Both the position numbers and the translations under genes were made by a program. Shown here piece by piece: positions 15,050-15,507 of a stretch of DNA of 15,507 nucleotides; positions within the stretch are counted from its first letter, which is position 1; every line of letters starts with the position of its first letter. The DNA lies in contig JAOUJU010000012.1 in NCBI GenBank assembly GCA_029883045.1, positions 1 to 15,507 on the forward strand, read 5' to 3'. The notes under the pieces were generated by a model. The model was not told where the DNA came from and made no database searches. It saw nothing but the letters and a program-made list of their open reading frames with translations. The stretch is from Rhodospirillaceae bacterium (GTDB lineage: Bacteria > Pseudomonadota > Alphaproteobacteria > Rhodospirillales > Magnetovibrionaceae).

Positions 15050-15241
15050 TTACCCAAAGCCCAGTTTTTTCCAGAAAATTAGCCCCGGACATATTCCGGT
15101 AATGGCAGCAAAACCCATGAATATGGCGGGCGCATAAAGCAGCCAATGAACCTGGTCATACCCGCTTAGCCATATACCCAGACCGATTACCGAAGCCATA
15201 AACAAAAACAGCATCCTTAGTGCATTTCCGACTTTTTGCAT
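15050..15241 (-). CDS. small YgaP/DUF2892-like inner-membrane protein
   Basis: This 63-residue protein has two predicted membrane segments (about 9-27 and 31-51) and an N-terminal KVGNALRMLF block, ending in GICPGLIFWKKLG. This layout (basic start, two helices, Gly-x-Cys-Pro near the end) is that of the YgaP-like transmembrane/DUF2892 family, whose function is not established outside fusions to rhodanese domains. The call is supported by an excellent ribosome site, AGGGGG, eight bases before the ATG at 15241. It is 64 bases upstream of rnhB and on the same strand, so it may be the first gene of a membrane-protein/rnhB/ccrM transcript. Confidence 0.8.
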   Translation of the reverse strand: MQKVGNALRMLFLFMASVIGLGIWLSGYDQVHWLLYAPAIFMGFAAITGICPGLIFWKKLGFG

Positions 15242-15351
15242 AAAACGTACCCCCTTAAATTAATGTGGCAAAGCCAACCCTAACACGGGGTATACTTTGT
15301 TCTGGTAGTACCTTGCGACCACACAATAATAAGCCTGCACACAAAGCCATT

Positions 15352-15379
15352 GAGCAATGGGCAATGGGCAATGGGCAAT
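15352..15379. repeat. 7-bp tandem repeat, four copies
   Basis: GAGCAAT (15352-15358) is followed by GGGCAAT three times (15359-15379), and then GAGCA begins a fifth partial copy. The array lies in the 166-base gap between the divergent membrane-protein gene and the glycosyltransferase, about 30 bases before the start at 15408. It does not encode anything visible. Such arrays can vary by slippage and alter promoter spacing, but that is only a possibility here. Confidence 0.85.
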
Positions 15380-15407
15380 GAGCAGATTGCCGTGATATGA
15401 TGCAAAA

Positions 15408-15507
15408 ATGTTGAGCATAATAATACCGACCCTCAATAGTGCGGACACGCTAGGCAAAACCATTTCTAGTTTACGCAAAAACGACATGGATGTTTTTGAC
15501 ATGCTGG
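15408..15507 (+). CDS. family 2 glycosyltransferase, N-terminal fragment (cut by window edge)
   Basis: The frame begins with ATG at 15408 and stays open to the window end (33 codons). It reads MLSIIIPTLNSADTLGKTISSL, then RKNDMDVFDML. The hydrophobic strand SIIIPTLN followed by a T-L helix is the hallmark start of GT-A fold family 2 glycosyltransferases (nucleotide-sugar binding strand). A TGA in frame at 15393-15395 rules out an earlier start. I see no clear ribosome site. The acceptor cannot be told from the fragment. Confidence 0.8.
   Translation, partial: MLSIIIPTLNSADTLGKTISSLRKNDMDVFDML

Noticed and set aside
15260..15502. 80-codon minus-strand frame at the window end
   Set aside because: It overlaps the glycosyltransferase start on the other strand and runs through the 7-bp tandem repeat; composition is not protein-like.

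Overview
The window looks like ordinary chromosome from an alphaproteobacterium of moderate G+C content (mid-40s percent by eye). The pointers are a full-length CcrM-type GANTC methyltransferase beside rnhB, a PleC/PdhS-like multi-PAS histidine kinase with a FixL-like PAS domain, the lysA-lipoprotein-argH block divergent from tlpA, and a cob(I)alamin adenosyltransferase-etfB-etfA-hbd block. A Rhodospirillales-like or marine lineage is plausible, but the sequence alone does not settle the order. I see no insertion sequence, prophage, tRNA, rRNA or CRISPR array. Coding density is high and no gene-free stretch exceeds about 240 bases.

Layout. Positions 1-1919 (minus strand) hold the amino-acid block: argH, a tiny LptM-like lipoprotein and the start of lysA. 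tlpA (1985-2680) is divergent from argH. Next come a soluble five-PAS histidine kinase (2920-5649), an endonuclease/exonuclease/phosphatase-fold protein (5664-6662), a three-domain aminopeptidase P (6770-8605) and a small unrecognised protein with a faint GIY-YIG-like pattern (8784-9251). Then a PduO-type adenosyltransferase (9360-9920) runs almost directly into etfB and etfA, followed by hbd (11720-12604) and a dCMP deaminase (12616-13095). The deaminase meets ccrM tail to tail with a single base between the stop codons. ccrM (13097-14233), rnhB (14374-14985) and a small YgaP/DUF2892-like membrane protein (15050-15241) all run on the minus strand. The window ends inside a family 2 glycosyltransferase (15408 onward, plus strand).

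How the genes work together. lysA and argH finish lysine and arginine synthesis. EtfAB and Hbd belong to acyl-CoA oxidation or polyhydroxybutyrate metabolism, and the adenosyltransferase would supply adenosylcobalamin. The kinase, CcrM and the dCMP deaminase touch signalling, the cell cycle and DNA metabolism.

The least ordinary signals are non-coding. The 140-base gap upstream of ccrM carries six GANTC sites, the target of CcrM itself, within 86 bases. Three of them are arranged symmetrically on a perfect 10-bp inverted repeat. No other intergenic gap in the window has a GANTC site that I could find. Two other gaps, upstream of hbd and upstream of the 8784-9251 gene, each hold two interleaved perfect inverted repeats with pseudoknot-like order just before the ribosome binding site. 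Among the proteins, the fourth PAS domain of the kinase keeps the FixL haem-ligand histidine and the oxygen-sensing arginine at the exact FixL spacing.
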